NCBI GenBank assembly: GCA_009774245.1
Contig: VSNM01000047.1
Coordinates: forward strand, 1-44,131
Source of the DNA: Lachnospiraceae bacterium
Lineage (GTDB): Bacteria; Bacillota; Clostridia; Lachnospirales; Lachnospiraceae
Reading direction: 5' to 3'
DNA length: 44,131 nucleotides
Every line of letters begins with the position of its first letter. The stretch's first letter is position 1. A model generated the notes under the pieces. That model was given only the letters and a program-made list of their open reading frames with translations. It had not been told where the DNA came from and did not search any database. The translations under genes were made by a program, and so were the position numbers. Of the stretch, positions 1-8,125 are shown one piece after another.

Positions 1-89
1 TGGAAAAGACGGATGGAATAACAGAAGGAAGATATGGTACAGATAAAATATTTTTGTGTTCGGTTTTGAGGGAACAGGTTTAGAGATTT

Positions 90-161
90 GGCTCCATGGT
101 CAAGCGGTTAAGACATCGCCCTTTCACGGCGGTAACACGGGTTCAATTCCCGTTGGAGTCA
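90..161 (+). tRNA. tRNA-Glu (anticodon TTC)
   Basis: A full cloverleaf can be folded by eye. The acceptor stem GGCTCCA pairs with TGGAGTC and is followed by discriminator A at 161. The anticodon stem CGCC/GGCG encloses loop CTTTCAC, which reads anticodon TTC. The T arm GGGTTCAATTCCC is canonical. The CCA end is not encoded. It lies three bases from a second tRNA, so the two are probably co-transcribed. Confidence 0.97.
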
Positions 162-164
162 TAT

Positions 165-237
165 GGGATCTTAGCTCAGCTGGGAGAGCATCTGCCTTAC
201 AAGCAGAGGGTCATAGGTTCGAGCCCTATAGGTCCCA
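165..237 (+). tRNA. tRNA-Val (anticodon TAC)
   Basis: The acceptor stem GGGATCT pairs with AGGTCCC (one G-U pair) and is followed by discriminator A. The D arm contains AGCTCAGCTGGGAGAGC. The anticodon stem TCTGC/GCAGA encloses CTTACAA, giving anticodon TAC. The T arm is AGGTTCGAGCCCT. CCA is not encoded. It follows tRNA-Glu by three bases and is followed by a strong terminator. Confidence 0.97.
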
Positions 238-241
238 TTTG

Positions 242-276
242 ATAAGAGCAATGATACGAAAATCATTGCTCTTATT
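242..276 (+). terminator. Rho-independent terminator of the tRNA pair
   Basis: A perfect 14-bp stem (242-255 with 262-275) encloses a 6-nt loop (acgaaa) and runs into a T-rich tail. It begins five bases after tRNA-Val, so it most likely ends the tRNA transcript and insulates the downstream metabolic gene. Confidence 0.9.
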
Positions 277-339
277 CTTATATTATGATATACTACATCA
301 GAAAAGAGAAAGAAATATATGATAAAAGGAGTTGGCAGT

Positions 340-1647
340 ATGAACAACGAGAATACAAATCAATATTCAAATCAATATTCAATAGAAACAAAATGCATTC
401 AGTCGGGGTGGCATCCAAAGAATGGGGAACCACGTGTTTTGCCCATTTATCAATCTACAACATATAAGTATGAGACTTCAGATGAGATGGGCAAATTGTT
501 TGATCTTGAGGCGGAAGGATATTTTTATACACGACTGCAGAATCCAACCAATGACATGGTTGCAGAGAAGATTTGTGAGCTGGAAGGCGGAGTGGCGGCG
601 ATGCTGACATCCTCAGGCCAGGCGGCAAATTATTATGCTGTGTTTAATATCTGCGAGGCGGGAGACCATGTTGTGCTTTCGTCTACTGTGTATGGCGGTA
701 CGTTTAACCTGTTGACTGTCACGATGAAAAAGATGGGCATTGAGTGTACGATCGTTGATCCGGATGCTGACGAGGAGACGTTAAATAAAGCATTTCAGGA
801 GAATACAAAATGTGTTCTGGCAGAGTCGATTGCCAATCCGGCGCTGGTAGTGCTCGATTTTGAGAAATTTGCGAAGATTGCCCATGCACATGGGGTTCCT
901 TTGATTGTCGATAACACATTTGCGACACCGATCAATTGCCGTCCGTTTGAGTATGGTGTAGATATTGTCACACATTCTACGACAAAGTATATGGATGGAC
1001 ATGCTATGTGCGTAGGCGGTGCCATCGTTGATTCCGGCAATTTTGACTGGGCGAAATACGGCGATAAATTTCATGGGTTGACAACTCCGGACGAATCTTA
1101 TCATGGAGTGACATATACGGAAAAATTTGGTAAGAAAGCTTACATTACAAAGGCGACTGTGCAGCTCATGAGAGATCTGGGATCGATCCAGTCCCCGATG
1201 AATGCATTTTTGCTCAATATAGGTCTTGAAACATTACATTTAAGAGTTCCCAGACATTGTGAGAATGCATTGAAGGTAGCTTCGTGGCTTGAACAGAATG
1301 ATAAGGTAGCGTGGGTAAATTATCCTGGTCTAAAAGGAAACAAATATTATGAACTTGCACAGAAATATATGCCAAACGGTACCTGCGGCGTAATCTCTTT
1401 TGGCTTGAAAGGCGGAAGGGATGTCAGTGTGGCATTTATGGATCATTTGAAGCTTGTTGCGATCGTGACGCATGTCGCGGATGCAAGAACGTGCGTTCTC
1501 CATCCGGCCAGTCATACACACAGGCAGATGAATGACGAACAGTTGATTGAGGCGGGCGTTCAGCCGGATTTGATAAGGTTTTCCGTAGGAATAGAGAATG
1601 CGGATGACATTATTGCCGATATTGAACAGGCGCTTGCACATATTTGA
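340..1647 (+). CDS. metY: O-acetylhomoserine sulfhydrylase (Cys/Met metabolism PLP enzyme)
   Basis: This is a PLP enzyme of the cystathionine gamma-synthase superfamily. It is predicted to make homocysteine from O-acetylhomoserine and sulfide in the cytoplasm (methionine biosynthesis). The 435-residue length fits the O-acetylhomoserine aminocarboxypropyltransferase branch. Visible signatures are YTRLQNPT, the substrate/PLP loop SSGQAANY, VDNTFATP, and the PLP-lysine motif HSTTKYMDGH with Lys216. An upstream ATG at 319 is in frame, but AAAGGAG at 325-331 sits 8 nt before the ATG at 340, so 340 is preferred. The first codons contain a short direct duplication (NQYSNQYS). No SAM riboswitch or T-box fits in the 60 bases between the tRNA terminator and the start. 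Cystathionine gamma-synthase or lyase activity cannot be fully excluded from sequence alone. Confidence 0.92.
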   Translation: MNNENTNQYSNQYSIETKCIQSGWHPKNGEPRVLPIYQSTTYKYETSDEMGKLFDLEAEGYFYTRLQNPTNDMVAEKICELEGGVAAMLTSSGQAANYYAVFNICEAGDHVVLSSTVYGGTFNLLTVTMKKMGIECTIVDPDADEETLNKAFQENTKCVLAESIANPALVVLDFEKFAKIAHAHGVPLIVDNTFATPINCRPFEYGVDIVTHSTTKYMDGHAMCVGGAIVDSGNFDWAKYGDKFHGLTTPDESYHGVTYTEKFGKKAYITKATVQLMRDLGSIQSPMNAFLLNIGLETLHLRVPRHCENALKVASWLEQNDKVAWVNYPGLKGNKYYELAQKYMPNGTCGVISFGLKGGRDVSVAFMDHLKLVAIVTHVADARTCVLHPASHTHRQMNDEQLIEAGVQPDLIRFSVGIENADDIIADIEQALAHI

Positions 1648-1667
1648 TGATGAGAATATAAAAGATT

Positions 1668-2447
1668 ATGAGAAAAAAAAGCTGGCTGACAGGTTTGTTT
1701 TTGCTTATTCTGTCGTGTATCACGATTATTGTTAGAATGCATTATGTCAACTATCTGATGTCCGAGGTTAATATTAATGAGGATATTTATAACGCCGCAA
1801 AGGTGAGTATGGGTGCGAGCGGTTTGACTTCCGCCTTTGCGGATGGGTTTCGGATACAGTCGCTGTATATATGTAATTTGTATTTAGTGTTTCTGATCTT
1901 TGGAAACTTTACAGTGGCGGGGGTTTATCTGAATATTTTGTATCAATTTCTGACGGTCCTGTTTGTATATATTGCGATCAGTAATGTGGCAAACCGATAT
2001 GTTGGATTTGCGGGAAGTCTGATTCTTGCCATACTTCCAATATATATTGATACATTGTCGGAAGTAACAGTACAGAACATGGAAATTTTGCTTGCTGCGC
2101 TGACGGTAACAATCCTTATTTTAGCTGTTCGGTGGTTTTATCACAGGTATACTGTACCAAAGAGTGTTCCTGATAATATGAATGCGAATGAGATGAACCT
2201 GGAAGAGGATGTCAATAGTAATACGGATTCAGCGAATGTATTGAATGCGAATATCTTGCAGGATACTTCGATGAAAGAGATTCATTATGACGATCTGGAG
2301 GACAATAAGGTTCAATACATCGAAAATCCGCTTCCTGTGCCAAAACGCAGGGAGCATAAGGAGATGGATTACGCGTTTGAGCCGACTGGCAATGATGATT
2401 ATGATATGAAGGACTTGACTGGCAAAGATTTCTTTGATATTGAATAA
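1668..2447 (+). CDS. Membrane protein of unknown function
   Basis: A 259-residue protein with a hydrophobic N-terminal half. One helix lies near residues 6-26, followed by a predicted extracellular loop with FADGFRIQSLY, then hydrophobic stretches near 65-100, 108-130 and 137-158. The rest is a long, acidic, Asn-rich cytoplasmic tail. The membrane half is reminiscent of the N-terminal helices of GT-C/PMT-type glycosyltransferases, but it is far too short to be one and no catalytic motif is visible. The start at 1668 has only a weak AAAGA upstream. It is 20 nt downstream of metY and is followed by a terminator, so it probably shares the metY transcript. I do not recognise a family. Confidence 0.75.
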   Translation: MRKKSWLTGLFLLILSCITIIVRMHYVNYLMSEVNINEDIYNAAKVSMGASGLTSAFADGFRIQSLYICNLYLVFLIFGNFTVAGVYLNILYQFLTVLFVYIAISNVANRYVGFAGSLILAILPIYIDTLSEVTVQNMEILLAALTVTILILAVRWFYHRYTVPKSVPDNMNANEMNLEEDVNSNTDSANVLNANILQDTSMKEIHYDDLEDNKVQYIENPLPVPKRREHKEMDYAFEPTGNDDYDMKDLTGKDFFDIE

Positions 2448-2471
2448 AAGGAATATATGACTGCACATACT

Positions 2472-2499
2472 AAAAGGAACCCTGAAAAGGGTTCCTTTT
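2472..2499 (+). terminator. Rho-independent terminator after the metY unit
   Basis: An 11-bp perfect stem (2472-2482 with 2489-2499, AAAAGGAACCC/GGGTTCCTTTT) encloses loop tgaaaa. The 3' arm supplies the T tract. It lies 25 nt after the membrane-protein stop and before the next ribosome binding site. Confidence 0.88.
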
Positions 2500-2527
2500 C
2501 TAATAAAAAAACAAGGAGATGTGTGCT

Positions 2528-3238
2528 ATGAAGAATCAGAAAGAAGAGAATAATGAAAAGAATGATGCGCTTGAAAGCCAGAAATACAAAGACGAAAAAA
2601 TAGAGAAGGAAAGTCAGGTGACACTGGACGAAAATAGTAGTAATCACAGAATACATCTGATCACAATCATCGGGGAAATAGAGGGACATGAAAATGCAGG
2701 GAACCAATCTAAGGTGACAAAGTATGAGCTGCTTTTGCCGCAGCTTGCCTCTATAGAGGACAGCGATGAAATTGACGGGGTATTACTGCTGCTAAATACT
2801 ATGGGCGGCGATGTCGAAGCAGGACTCGCGATCGCGGAGATGGTTGCGTCGCTCAGCAAGCCCACTGTCTCGTTGGTTTTGGGCGGCAGTCACAGTATTG
2901 GGGTTCCGATTGCCGTGAGCACGGATTATTCCTTTATTGTTCCCACAGGCACAATGGTGGTTCATCCAGTACGGATGAATGGTACTGTGATTGGAGTCCC
3001 TCAGACATTTAATTATTTCAAGGAGGTACAGAACCGGATTACGGGCTTTGTGTGCTCCCACTGTAGGATCGAAAAGACACGGTACGAGGAATTGATGATG
3101 GAGACGGAGGTACTCACCAAAGACGTGGGGAGTGTTCTCGAAGGTGAGGAGGCCGTGAGAGAGGGAATCATCTGTGAGATCGGCGGTATTTCTCAGGCTG
3201 TTGCCAAACTTCACGAGTTGATTGCTGCAAAAAAATGA
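2528..3238 (+). CDS. tepA: TepA/YmfB-type ClpP-fold serine protease
   Basis: This is a ClpP/crotonase-fold serine peptidase of the translocation-enhancing protein (TepA) family, 236 residues. Members are cytoplasmic and are associated with signal-peptide or peptide turnover. The N-terminal 40 residues are charged and low-complexity. The core has LLLLNTMGGDVEAG (ClpP-like NSPGG region), GGSHSIG with the presumed nucleophile Ser123, and MVVHPVRMNG with the presumed His146. AAGGAG at 2513-2518 directly abuts an ATG at 2519 but is 9 nt from the ATG at 2528, so 2528 is the likely start. In Bacilli and Clostridia this gene typically precedes the ftsK/spoIIIE gene, as it does here. Confidence 0.88.
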   Translation: MKNQKEENNEKNDALESQKYKDEKIEKESQVTLDENSSNHRIHLITIIGEIEGHENAGNQSKVTKYELLLPQLASIEDSDEIDGVLLLLNTMGGDVEAGLAIAEMVASLSKPTVSLVLGGSHSIGVPIAVSTDYSFIVPTGTMVVHPVRMNGTVIGVPQTFNYFKEVQNRITGFVCSHCRIEKTRYEELMMETEVLTKDVGSVLEGEEAVREGIICEIGGISQAVAKLHELIAAKK

Positions 3239-3242
3239 ATTG

Positions 3243-3262
3243 GTAAAAATGTAGATTTTTAC
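3243..3262. other. Small A/T-rich hairpin after tepA
   Basis: GTAAAAAT (3243-3250) and ATTTTTAC (3255-3262) form an 8-bp perfect stem with loop GTAG, four bases after the tepA stop. It lacks a clear T tract downstream, so a terminator function is uncertain. A similar hairpin occurs at 18298-18339. Confidence 0.4.
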
Positions 3263-3323
3263 TGCAAATAGGTCAATGCGACTGAACAGATGTACTAGAA
3301 CTGCGGAAAATGTGAAATAAAAT

Positions 3324-3352
3324 ATGACAAGTGATGAAAAAAATGCTATAAT
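3324..3352 (+). promoter_or_regulatory. SigA-type promoter for ftsK
   Basis: The -35 ATGACA (3324-3329, 5/6 match) is followed after exactly 17 bp by TATAAT (3347-3352, 6/6). An extended TG lies at 3344-3345. It is 34 bases before the ftsK start, giving a short leader with a strong ribosome binding site. Confidence 0.8.
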
Positions 3353-3385
3353 ATCATGTAAAACTCGTTGAGGGGGAGGAGTATA

Positions 3386-6346
3386 ATGGCATCTGCATCA
3401 GGAAAGAGTACATCAAGGAGCAGAACAAATACAAAAAGCAGCACATCAAAGGGAAATCGAAAGACAACATCGAACGCACGTGGGAAGAAAGCCGCAGCAA
3501 AGACATCCAGACAGAATGTGGACGTAGCGGTAAAAAGTGAGGTAATGCTCATTATCATATTTGCCGCCGCGATTTTTATGTTTCTGTGCATTGTAGGATT
3601 AATCCATGGCGCGGCAGCTACCGGAATCAGCAATGTCATGTTCGGTGTGTTTGGTTTGCTGGCTTATCTGATACCGATAATTATTTTTGTGGGATTTGCG
3701 TTTGGCATTTCCAACAAGGGAAATACGGTCGCGGTCGTGAAAATGGTCAGCGGTGTAATCCTGATCTTTTTATTGGGCATTTTTGCATATATGCTGTTGA
3801 AGCAGGAGACAATGATCGCAGGAGATTCGCTGGTTCAGAGTCTGTATGAGACATCTGTCGAACATCGCGCGGGAGGCGGTGTGCTCTTTGGCAGTATAGC
3901 TCATGGAATGTATCAGCTAATCGGCTTTGGCGGAACACTTTTTGTCGCGGTGGTACTTGGGATTATCTGTATTGTATTTATCACGGAAAAAAGCTTTTTG
4001 TCAGGTGTCAGAAAAGGCAGCGCCTATCTGTATGAGACCGCAAGAGAAGACGCCGCCAGAATGAGGGAATATCGGGAAAGTCTGCGGGAAGAATATGAAT
4101 ATGAATACGACGAGGAGGACGAAGAGCCCGAAGAGCCGGTTCGTGAGGAGGCAGTGCGCCCGAGGCGTCCAAAGCGGGTAAAAAGTGTGAAGGAACCAAA
4201 GGTGGAGCTTCCCAGGGAAAATGTCAAAAGGATGGACAAGAGGGCACGAGGCGTAGTATCAAGCTCTGCCATAACATTAAAGACTGAAAGGTCACAGGAT
4301 ATTCATGAGATCATGCTGCTGGATGACGAGATGGATGCGGCGGGTGCAGATACGTTCGAGGAGATTAAAGCGAGGCCATATAATGAAGCTGTGTATCCGG
4401 AATCGGAAAGTGTGGAGGAATCATATCCGGAAGAGGCGTATGATCAATCGTTTGACAGCGAAGGAATGGATGATGCATACTACGATTCCCAGGGCGATTT
4501 GTATTATAATGAATTTGCTGATAATGAATTTGCTGACAATGAATTTGCTAATAACGAAATGACAGGGGATGAATATGCCGAAGATCAGTCAGTTGATAGT
4601 GAAATGATGGACGATGAGTCTTCAACCGGCATTGATTATTTTGCTGACAATCCGGGTATTTCGGCCAAACAGTCATTTTGGGATGAATTTGATGCGGTGG
4701 AGTATGATGTCGAGGCAATTAACAGTATGCCGGAGCCGATCACGGAGGACACTGTTCTTCCCCAGCCTGTGGCAGAAGAAAATATAGCAAGGGCAGACAA
4801 GGCGGAGATCAGACAGGAGGAAATCAAAGTACAGGAGCATGTCGCTAAGGCCGAGGAGAAGCCAAAACCGTATATGTTCCCACCATTAAGTCTGCTTAAA
4901 AAGGGCGATGGCAGAAAAGGAGACTCGTCAAATCAGTTAAAAGAGACGGCATTGCATCTACAGCAGACACTGCAGACCTTTGGTGTCAGAGTGACAATCA
5001 CAGACATCAGCCAGGGGCCATCTGTAACCAGATACGAAATGCAGCCGGAGCAGGGGGTAAAGGTCAGTAAGATTGTGGGATTGACTGATGATATCAAATT
5101 GAACCTTGCCGCGACGGATATCAGAATCGAGGCGCCAATTCCCGGAAAAGCCGCGGTAGGAATAGAGGTGCCAAACAAGGAAACAAGTGCTGTTGCACTC
5201 AGAGATTTACTGGAATCCGATGCGTTTCAAAAATTTTCCTCCAATCTTGCTTTTGCAGTCGGAAAAGATATTGGAGGGCAGGTTGTTGTCACAGACATAG
5301 CAAAAATGCCACATGTATTGATTGCTGGTGCGACAGGTTCCGGTAAGTCGGTATGTATCAATACGATCATTATGAGCATTTTGTACAAGGCAAATCCGGA
5401 GGATGTGAAGCTGATCATGATTGATCCCAAGGTGGTGGAGCTCAGCGTGTACAACGGCATCCCGCATTTGATGATACCAGTGGTGACCGATCCGAAGAAA
5501 GCTTCGGCGGCGTTAAACTGGGGCGTGACGGAGATGGATGACCGCTATAAGAAATTTGCGAATCTGAATGTCCGTGATCTGAAGGGATACAATAAAGCGG
5601 CAGAGCAGGGAAAAACGACGCCAGATGGAGAACCGATACAAAAACTTCCGCAGATTGTGATTATCGTGGATGAGCTTGCAGATCTGATGATGGTGGCGTC
5701 AGGTGAGGTGGAGGAGGCAATCTGTCGTCTGGCACAGTTGGCGAGAGCCTGCGGAATCCATCTGGTAATTGCGACGCAGCGGCCTTCTGTTGATGTCATC
5801 ACTGGTCTGATCAAGGCAAATATGCCAAGCAGAATCGCATTCAGCGTATCGAGCGGAACTGACTCGCGCACAATCCTTGATACTACTGGCGCAGAAAAAC
5901 TTTTAGGGAAAGGAGATATGCTCTTCTATCCACAGGGATATGCGAAGCCGGCCCGCGTACAGGGAGCTTTTGTGTCTGATTCCGAGGTATCTGATGTGGT
6001 TGATTTCCTGAAAAATCAGATGCTTGGCAACACTACATATAGCAGTGACATTGAAGAAAAGATAAAGACAATGCAGTCGTCTTCGGGCGTACAAGGCAGT
6101 TCGGGCACAGGCGGCGGACATGACACGGATGCTTACTTTGCGGAGGCGGCAAAATTTGTGATCGAGAAGGACAAGGCATCGATCGGTATGCTCCAGCGCG
6201 TGTTTAAGATCGGATTTAACCGTGCTGCGCGCATTGTAGACCAGCTGGAGGAAGCAGGCGTGGTCGGTGCGGAGGAGGGCACAAAGCCCCGCCGTATCCT
6301 GATGAGCATGGAACAATTTGAAAATTATATGGAAGAACACCTATAA
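3386..6346 (+). CDS. ftsK: DNA translocase FtsK/SpoIIIE
   Basis: A septal DNA pump of 986 residues that moves chromosomes through the division or sporulation septum. The N-terminus is Ser/Lys/Arg-rich. Four hydrophobic helices follow within about residues 50-190. A long acidic linker (about 220-510) contains three tandem 5-residue repeats. The alpha/beta motor domain has Walker A GATGSGKS (about residue 648) and Walker B IVIIVDELADLMM. The C-terminal gamma winged-helix domain is recognisable from DAYFAEAAKFVIEKDKAS onward and would read KOPS/SRS-type DNA motifs. An in-frame TTG at 3368 exists, but GGGGGAGGA at 3372-3380 correctly spaces the ATG at 3386. It has its own promoter. FtsK versus SpoIIIE cannot be separated by sequence alone. 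Confidence 0.95.
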   Translation: MASASGKSTSRSRTNTKSSTSKGNRKTTSNARGKKAAAKTSRQNVDVAVKSEVMLIIIFAAAIFMFLCIVGLIHGAAATGISNVMFGVFGLLAYLIPIIIFVGFAFGISNKGNTVAVVKMVSGVILIFLLGIFAYMLLKQETMIAGDSLVQSLYETSVEHRAGGGVLFGSIAHGMYQLIGFGGTLFVAVVLGIICIVFITEKSFLSGVRKGSAYLYETAREDAARMREYRESLREEYEYEYDEEDEEPEEPVREEAVRPRRPKRVKSVKEPKVELPRENVKRMDKRARGVVSSSAITLKTERSQDIHEIMLLDDEMDAAGADTFEEIKARPYNEAVYPESESVEESYPEEAYDQSFDSEGMDDAYYDSQGDLYYNEFADNEFADNEFANNEMTGDEYAEDQSVDSEMMDDESSTGIDYFADNPGISAKQSFWDEFDAVEYDVEAINSMPEPITEDTVLPQPVAEENIARADKAEIRQEEIKVQEHVAKAEEKPKPYMFPPLSLLKKGDGRKGDSSNQLKETALHLQQTLQTFGVRVTITDISQGPSVTRYEMQPEQGVKVSKIVGLTDDIKLNLAATDIRIEAPIPGKAAVGIEVPNKETSAVALRDLLESDAFQKFSSNLAFAVGKDIGGQVVVTDIAKMPHVLIAGATGSGKSVCINTIIMSILYKANPEDVKLIMIDPKVVELSVYNGIPHLMIPVVTDPKKASAALNWGVTEMDDRYKKFANLNVRDLKGYNKAAEQGKTTPDGEPIQKLPQIVIIVDELADLMMVASGEVEEAICRLAQLARACGIHLVIATQRPSVDVITGLIKANMPSRIAFSVSSGTDSRTILDTTGAEKLLGKGDMLFYPQGYAKPARVQGAFVSDSEVSDVVDFLKNQMLGNTTYSSDIEEKIKTMQSSSGVQGSSGTGGGHDTDAYFAEAAKFVIEKDKASIGMLQRVFKIGFNRAARIVDQLEEAGVVGAEEGTKPRRILMSMEQFENYMEEHL
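4508..4552 (+). repeat. 3 x 15-nt in-frame tandem repeat in the FtsK linker
   Basis: Three consecutive 15-nt units of the form AATGAATTTGCTGAT/C (4508-4522, 4523-4537, 4538-4552) encode NEFAD-NEFAD-NEFAN in the acidic linker. The units differ at only two or three bases. The length is a multiple of three, so copy-number change would keep the frame. Confidence 0.9.
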
Positions 6347-6351
6347 TTTAA

Positions 6352-6380
6352 TGGACAGTGGACATGATAAATGGTATTCT
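6352..6380 (+). promoter_or_regulatory. Putative promoter for formate-THF ligase
   Basis: TGGACA (6352-6357, 5/6) is followed after 17 bp by TATTCT (6375-6380, 4/6), with an extended-10 TG at 6372-6373. It begins six bases after the ftsK stop. A second TGGACA overlaps the spacer at 6359-6364. The call rests on consensus matching only. Confidence 0.55.
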
Positions 6381-6429
6381 ATTAAAATAAGTATTTGAAT
6401 TAGGGCACCGCAAAGGAGGAGCATCGTTT

Positions 6430-8100
6430 ATGAAATCTGATATTGAGATTGCACAGGAGGCGGAACTGTACCCTGTTACTGAGGTTGCAAAAGCGTTGGA
6501 TATGACAATAGATGACCTTGAACTGTACGGCAAGTATAAAGCAAAAATCTCTGAAGAATATTTGAAAAAAATCGAAAAAAATCAAGAAGGAAAGCTGATT
6601 CTTGTGACTGCGATCAATCCGACTCCGGCGGGAGAGGGGAAGACTACCACAAGCGTTGGGCTTGGCCAGGCGTTCGGCAAATTAGGAAAACGGGCTGTCA
6701 TCGCGCTTCGAGAGCCTTCGCTTGGTCCCTGTTTTGGCATCAAGGGCGGCGCGGCAGGCGGCGGGATGGCGCAGGTGGTTCCCATGGAGGACTTGAATCT
6801 TCATTTTACGGGAGATTTTCATGCGGTCACAGCGGCTAACAATCTGTGTGCGGCATTGCTTGACAACCATATTCAGCAGGGAAATGAGCTGGGCATAGAC
6901 ACAAGGCAGATCGTGTGGAAGAGATGTCTTGACATGAATGACAGAGTACTTCGAAATGTAGTCGTCGGGCTTGGCAGTAAGATGGACGGGTTTGTCAGGG
7001 AGGATCACTTTGTTATCACTGTGGCATCGGAAATCATGGCGGTTCTGTGCCTCGCGACGGATATGGAGGATTTGAAGAAGCGCCTTGACAGAATGGTGGT
7101 TGCGTACAATTATGCAGGCGAGCCTGTGACGGCCGGACAGATTCATGCGACAGGCGCCATGGCAGCCTTGTTAAAGGACGCTATCAAGCCAAACCTGATT
7201 CAGACACTTGAACATACGCCGGCGATCATTCATGGTGGTCCGTTTGCCAATATTGCGCACGGCTGCAACAGTGTGCGTGCGACAAAGGCAGCCCTGAAGA
7301 TGGCAGATTATGTTGTGACGGAGGCTGGTTTTGGCGCAGACCTCGGAGCGGAAAAGTTTTTTGACATCAAGTGCCGTCAGGCAGGACTGGCGCCGGATGC
7401 AGTGGTGCTGGTGGCAACGATTCGGGCGCTCAAGTACAATGGCGGTGTGGCAAAGAGCGATCTGAATGCGGAAAACCTGGAGGCGCTCGCAAAGGGCATT
7501 GTGAATCTGGAGAAGCATATTGAGAATATACATAAGTATAAGGTTCCTGTGGTTGTCACATTAAATGCATTTGTGTCCGACACGCAGGCGGAGATTGACT
7601 TTGTGAAACAGTTTTGTGAGGACAGAAACTGTGATTTTGCGCTCTCAGAAGTGTGGGAAAAAGGTGGAGAAGGCGGTATCGAGCTTGCCCGTGCTGTTTT
7701 GAATACGCTGGAGACAAAGGAGAGTCATTTTGCACCGCTCTATGAGGATGATTGCTCCATTATTGAGAAAGTAAAATGTGTTGCTGGAGAGATTTATGGA
7801 GCGGCGGACGTCATGTTTGCGCCAGCTGCCCTGAAACAGATTGAAAGGCTGGAGAAGCTTGGCTTTGGCACATTGCCCGTATGTATGGCAAAGACGCAGT
7901 ATTCCCTCTCAGACGATCCGGTGCTGCTCGGCCGACCGGAGAATTTTCAAATGAATGTCAGGGAAGTATATGTATCAGCGGGTGCCGGATTTGTGGTGGT
8001 ACTTACGGGAGCGATTATGACTATGCCGGGATTACCCAAAAATCCGGCTGCATACAATATTGATGTGACAGATGACGGTGTGATAACGGGATTATTTTAA
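6430..8100 (+). CDS. fhs: Formate-tetrahydrofolate ligase
   Basis: ATP-dependent ligation of formate to tetrahydrofolate, giving 10-formyl-THF in the cytoplasm. This feeds purine synthesis and, in acetogens, the methyl branch of the Wood-Ljungdahl pathway. The 556-residue length is the family norm. Visible motifs are the P-loop region TPAGEGKTTTSVGLGQ, EPSLGPCFGIKGGAAGGG, the HFTGDFHAVTAANNL stretch, FANIAHGCNS, and the C-terminal GAIMTMPGLPKNPAA. AAAGGAGGA precedes the ATG by about 9 nt. No other Wood-Ljungdahl genes lie nearby, so a general one-carbon role is the safe reading. A 5-formyl-THF cyclo-ligase lies elsewhere in the window (39604-40185). Confidence 0.97.
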   Translation: MKSDIEIAQEAELYPVTEVAKALDMTIDDLELYGKYKAKISEEYLKKIEKNQEGKLILVTAINPTPAGEGKTTTSVGLGQAFGKLGKRAVIALREPSLGPCFGIKGGAAGGGMAQVVPMEDLNLHFTGDFHAVTAANNLCAALLDNHIQQGNELGIDTRQIVWKRCLDMNDRVLRNVVVGLGSKMDGFVREDHFVITVASEIMAVLCLATDMEDLKKRLDRMVVAYNYAGEPVTAGQIHATGAMAALLKDAIKPNLIQTLEHTPAIIHGGPFANIAHGCNSVRATKAALKMADYVVTEAGFGADLGAEKFFDIKCRQAGLAPDAVVLVATIRALKYNGGVAKSDLNAENLEALAKGIVNLEKHIENIHKYKVPVVVTLNAFVSDTQAEIDFVKQFCEDRNCDFALSEVWEKGGEGGIELARAVLNTLETKESHFAPLYEDDCSIIEKVKCVAGEIYGAADVMFAPAALKQIERLEKLGFGTLPVCMAKTQYSLSDDPVLLGRPENFQMNVREVYVSAGAGFVVVLTGAIMTMPGLPKNPAAYNIDVTDDGVITGLF

Positions 8101-8125
8101 GACGTGTGATTGGGGCTAGTAAAGC

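Noticed and set aside
1..89. 3' end of an upstream gene or a tRNA promoter
   Set aside because: No frame shows recognisable protein and no -35/-10 pair is convincing; nothing is claimed for this stretch.
277..339. SAM riboswitch or T-box ahead of the O-acetylhomoserine sulfhydrylase
   Set aside because: Only about 60 bases separate the tRNA terminator from the start codon, too short for either element, and no motif was seen.
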